NCBI GenBank assembly: GCA_964385465.1
Contig: CAYLPJ010000002.1
Location: 186,001-250,000, forward strand
Length of the DNA: 64,000 bases
Source of the DNA: CAYLPJ01 sp964385465
GTDB lineage: Bacteria > Planctomycetota > Phycisphaerae > SM23-33
Direction of reading: 5' to 3'
The notes under the pieces were generated by a model. It was not told the origin of the DNA, did not search any database, and saw nothing but the letters and a program-made list of their open reading frames with translations. Positions 62,001-64,000 of the stretch are shown piece after piece (the stretch's first letter is position 1; each line of letters opens with the position of its first letter). The position numbers and the translations under genes were made by a program.

Positions 62001-62514
62001 CTTCGACGACCGGGCTCACGAGAACGTCCTGGGCGGGCTCGCCGAGGGCGCCGGGAACGTGATCTCCGGCAACACGGCGTTCGGGGCGTACTTCTACAAC
62101 AACGGCACGCGACGTAACGTGTGCATTGGAAACAAGATCGGCACGGACGTCACGGGCACGAGGGCGGTGGGCAACGAGGCCGGCGTCCACATCGACGGCG
62201 CCACGCGGGACAACGTGGTGGACCGCAACCTGGTTTCCGGCAACCGCGTGGCGGGGATCACGCTGTTCGCGGCCGGGACGCGGGGCAATGTCATTACCCG
62301 CAACCGCATCGGCATCGGCGCCGACGGCGGGCCGCTGGGCAACGGTGCCGACGGCATCCGGATCGCCTTCGGCCCGGCGGGCAACACCGTCGGCGGGCGG
62401 GGCGCCGAGAACATCATCGCCCACAACGGCGGCGAGCCGATCTCCGTCGAATCCCCCGGCGAGGGCGGCAACCGGATCCTCGCCAACGATCTCCGGGAAG
62501 CCGGACGGCGTTAG
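59068..62514 (+). CDS. Exported giant right-handed beta-helix protein
   Basis: The 1148-residue protein has an export signal (MIQRAFDGTRWMAAAVVLAAC) that could be read as a lipobox Leu-Ala-Ala-Cys or as a type I signal. Two homologous halves follow, each opening with VTTTxxGGxGSLxxAxxRxNAAGG (about 36-60 and 703-727) and continuing as repeated beta-helix coils of the NVISGN / IGTDATGRRAxGN / NxIGG type; at least eleven NVISGN-like turns occur. Similar proteins are assigned to surface or pectate-lyase-like families without known activity. AGGAGCGGAGG precedes the ATG. Catalytic residues cannot be assigned. Confidence 0.85.
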   Translation: MIQRAFDGTRWMAAAVVLAACTTTAWSADGEKPLKIKVTTTAAEGGGSLAAAIDRANAAGGPAVITLDPPASDAGYDKARGVWTIRLGKPLANLAGGGITIAGPARKPAADGRAPAPAVEIVAAKPGIEYAVGMISPGCRLVGVGIGGFKYAVVLYGPMATGCEVRACRLGLPGRGNETGVILVEGAAGNTLEDNVISGNANLGVYLGGRQTRGNAIRGNRIGTDAAGRTARGNRVGVMAAGSAENAVGPGNVISGNADIGVLLVGKGTEGNAIRGNLIGVAADGKAPLGNNIGVVLKALANGNRIGGTDERDRNIISANTEIGVYIEAADDNVLVGNYLGPDATGLAPAGDGEAAQGNGVEFNTVAAGNVLGGTEPGQRNLISGNRVYGVVYYGRCTRNTTAGNYIGVDATGRRALPNATGICVDCASHHNDITGNVISGNLNYGMFFVTRGTEHNRLRGNRIGTDAEGRLAVPNDIGMVISTGACDNVVGGDGQDDGNVISGNRRSGIMITNQHTERNVVAGNVIGLDAAGRRPLGNAHGVLLATHPRHNVVRGNTISGNRSAGVILWEAAAENEVVGNRIGAAASGGDAAAVPNGAGGVVIGSRAAGNVVGREGAENVIVGHDDGGVLVGDDAGPGNRVGANRFAGNAAGAIVGDPAAGSAATQPAPRTRPAQEPLPPAPPATRQPLKPLAVGGDRRVFTVTTTRDGGPGSLRWALQRCNAAGGSAAVHFRIPTDDPGHDADTATWRIRLTDTPPSLVVGDVILDGATQPRAGSGGDANAPAVILDGGRQAVEYGVSVLAAPRIVVRGLSVVGFIYGIQVYGEGAEACRIEGCWLGIEPGGEANGNYNGVELISGAAGNVVGGSRAALRNVVAGNVHVGIRLSDANDNAVIGNFVGLDPTGRRAVANGDGICVEGRAANNRIGGTERGQRNVVSGNVAYGIDLFGWGVRGNRILGNYVGTDHTGRRAVANTYGVLFDDRAHENVLGGLAEGAGNVISGNTAFGAYFYNNGTRRNVCIGNKIGTDVTGTRAVGNEAGVHIDGATRDNVVDRNLVSGNRVAGITLFAAGTRGNVITRNRIGIGADGGPLGNGADGIRIAFGPAGNTVGGRGAENIIAHNGGEPISVESPGEGGNRILANDLREAGRR

Positions 62515-62649
62515 TGTATATGCGGCACCGGTTATCAGGAACCGTGGGGGCCGTGCGGCTTCGGGCTGCCCCGCCGCGAGGAAACCCCGCCGGCCCGGCA
62601 AGCGAGCCGCCCCCTCCGACGGAGTACGGCGTATACCTTACCCCCCCGG

Positions 62650-62757
62650 CGGACACAGGCACGGACAGACCGTAAAATATTTTATTGTGTAGGCTTACAT
62701 CGAAGACGGCTCATTGTGTCCACGGTGTCCGGGGGTGGACAGAACCGACACATCGGC
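62650..62757. repeat. Dyad-rich intergenic element, copy 2 (inverted)
   Basis: On the minus strand this begins TGTGTCGGTTCTGTCCACCC about 27 bases after the fhs stop. It contains the dyad TGTCCAC-N11-GTGGACA (62717-62741), an AT island (about 62672-62688, AAAATATTTT) and further TGTCC half-sites, in the same order and spacing as copy 1 at 32557-32713. The 270-base gap 62515-62784 contains no gene. Confidence 0.75.
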
Positions 62758-62784
62758 CCTCCGCCGCCCCGCGGGGTGCGGGGC

Positions 62785-64000
62785 TCAGAACATGCCCACC
62801 ACCTGCCCGTCCTCGTCGAGGTCCACGTTCAGGAACGATGGGCGGCTGGGCAGGCCGGGCATCGTCCGCATCTGCCCCAGCAGCGGGTACAGGAAGCCCG
62901 CCCCGGCCGAGGCGCGGACGTCGCCGATCGGCACGGTGAAGCCGCTGGGCACGCCCTTGAGCGTCGGGTCGTGGCTGAGCGAGAGGTGGGTCTTGGCCAT
63001 GCAGATCGGCAGTTCGCCGAGCCCGGCCTGCTCGTAGGCGGCGATCTGGGCCTCAGCGTGCTCGCTGTAGGAGACGCCCGAGGCGAGGTAGACCTTCCGG
63101 CAGATGGTCTCGATCTTCGCCTTGATCGGCAGGTCGTCGGCGTAGAGAAAGCGGAACTCGCCGGGCTGCTCGCAGGCGTCGGCGACGGCCTCGGCCAGCT
63201 CGACCGCCCCCTCGCCCCCGCGGGCCCAGTGGTCGCAGACGACCGCCGCGGTCGCCCCCGCGTGCTCGGCGGCGGCGCGGACGCGGTCGACCTCCGCCGG
63301 CGTGTCGAAGGGGAAGCGGTTGATCGCCACCACCACAGGCAGGCCGAACATCCGGGCGATCTGGAGGTGGCGGGCGAGGTTGTGCACGCCCATCTCCAGC
63401 AGCTCGACGTGCTCCTCGACGTACTCCTGGGGCAGGCGCTTGCCCGGGGTGACCACCGGCCCGCCGCCGTGCATCTTCAACGCCCGCACCGTCGTCACCA
63501 GCACCACGCAGTCCGGGCGAAGGCCCGAGACGCGGCACTTGATGTTGCAGAACTTCTCGAAGCCCACGTCCGAGCCGAAGCCGCTCTCGGTGACCACGTA
63601 GTCCGCCAGCTTCAGCGCGATCCGGTCGGCCAGGATCGAGCTGTTGCCGTGGGCGATGTTCGCGAACGGGCCGGCGTGAATGAACACCGGCTGGCCCTCC
63701 AGCGTCTGCATCAGGTTCGGCTTCAGCGCGTCCTTCAACAGGACCATCATCGCCCCGGCGGCGCCGAGGTCCTCGGCGGTGACCGGCTCGCCCGAGCGGT
63801 TCATCCCCACCAGGATCCGCCCGAGGCGGCGGCGCATGTCCGCGGCGTCGGTCGCCAGGGCGAGGATGGCCATCACCTCCGAGGCCGCCGAAATGTCGAA
63901 GCCCGTCCGCCGGCAGGGCCCGTCCAGCCAGTTGTCGCTCTGGCCCGTCTCGATGAACCGCAGGGCCGCGTCGTTGACGTCCACCACCCGCCGCCAGGAA
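62785..64000 (-). CDS. fhs: Formate-tetrahydrofolate ligase (C-terminal part, truncated at window end)
   Basis: It makes 10-formyltetrahydrofolate from formate, ATP and tetrahydrofolate, feeding purine synthesis or the Wood-Ljungdahl methyl branch. About 405 codons are visible of roughly 560; reading enters from the window edge with WRRVVDVNDAALRFIETG. MQTLEGQPVFIHAGPFANIAHG, VVTESGFGSDVGFEKF, KMHGGGP and CMAKTHLSLSHD are canonical blocks. The upstream part with the ATP-binding start is outside the window. A stop follows at 62785-62787. Presence of fhs suggests anaerobic or facultative one-carbon metabolism, which is inference. Confidence 0.97.
   Translation of the reverse strand, partial: SWRRVVDVNDAALRFIETGQSDNWLDGPCRRTGFDISAASEVMAILALATDAADMRRRLGRILVGMNRSGEPVTAEDLGAAGAMMVLLKDALKPNLMQTLEGQPVFIHAGPFANIAHGNSSILADRIALKLADYVVTESGFGSDVGFEKFCNIKCRVSGLRPDCVVLVTTVRALKMHGGGPVVTPGKRLPQEYVEEHVELLEMGVHNLARHLQIARMFGLPVVVAINRFPFDTPAEVDRVRAAAEHAGATAAVVCDHWARGGEGAVELAEAVADACEQPGEFRFLYADDLPIKAKIETICRKVYLASGVSYSEHAEAQIAAYEQAGLGELPICMAKTHLSLSHDPTLKGVPSGFTVPIGDVRASAGAGFLYPLLGQMRTMPGLPSRPSFLNVDLDEDGQVVGMF

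Noticed and set aside
59640..62480. Tandem DNA repeat array or CRISPR-like array
   Set aside because: The repeats are in frame and encode beta-helix coils, with irregular spacing and diverged units; no CRISPR-type spacer pattern.

Overview
The window is very GC-rich and gene-dense, and it reads as a bacterial chromosome fragment, most probably from a Planctomycetota of the Phycisphaerae type. That assignment is inference. It rests on four formylglycine sulfatases, a PEP-CTERM protein, a GH172 (DUF2961) protein, Tat-targeted hydrolases, multi-domain secreted carbohydrate-active proteins and a formate-tetrahydrofolate ligase, which together suggest a heterotroph specialised in sulfated, fucose-rich or uronic-acid-rich polysaccharides. 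No tRNA, rRNA, CRISPR array or intact insertion sequence is visible. Layout: 1-5997 (minus strand) holds a truncated membrane gene, a membrane-embedded spermidine-synthase-like protein, a lipoprotein fusing the MEMO and AMMECR1 domains, and zwf. 6151-13330 holds a secreted five-bladed-propeller protein, a SpoIIE-type phosphatase and a GH30-like/GH4 pair. 13571-18511 (minus) holds dnaA with a terminator and a cluster of DnaA-box-like sites, then a GNAT acetyltransferase, a HEAT-like secreted protein and a zinc alcohol dehydrogenase. 18685-31200 is a housekeeping block: ABC exporter, rtcB-archease, a small membrane-anchored phosphatase, dnaX-ybaB-recR, rpoN, a pterin dehydratase, rsgA and a TSUP/DUF1634 transporter pair. 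31417-62514 is mainly a polysaccharide-use region (GH172, Tat sulfatase plus clan GH-A hydrolase, PEP-CTERM protein, nucleoside hydrolase, SLC13 permease, M14-like peptidase, hybrid histidine kinase, sulfatase-fucosidase-nfo operon, second divergent sulfatase, heparinase II/III-like lyase, HNH nuclease, lyase-like secreted protein, DUF981 protein, GH-A-like protein, Gfo/Idh/MocA oxidoreductase, fourth sulfatase and an 1148-residue beta-helix protein). The window ends inside fhs. Sulfatases would remove sulfate, GH29/GH30/GH4/GH172/GH-A enzymes and the heparinase-like lyase would cut the chains, and oxidoreductases and zwf would feed the sugars into central metabolism; this joint role is inferred from families and proximity. 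The most unusual signals lie in the DNA between genes. They are: (i) a two-copy element built on the dyad TGTCCAC-N11-GTGGACA, found 3' of GH172 and, inverted, 3' of fhs; (ii) four intergenic inverted-repeat modules of similar size (105-142 bp) but unrelated sequence; (iii) a REPIN-like palindrome with GGTCAGGTCTT ends; (iv) promoters that place the start of transcription at or next to the start codon (rpoN and a GH-A gene); and (v) a ten-adenine slippery run in dnaX with stops in both alternative frames. Among proteins, the exported MEMO-AMMECR1 fusion beside a membrane spermidine-synthase homologue is the best candidate for a poorly described system.
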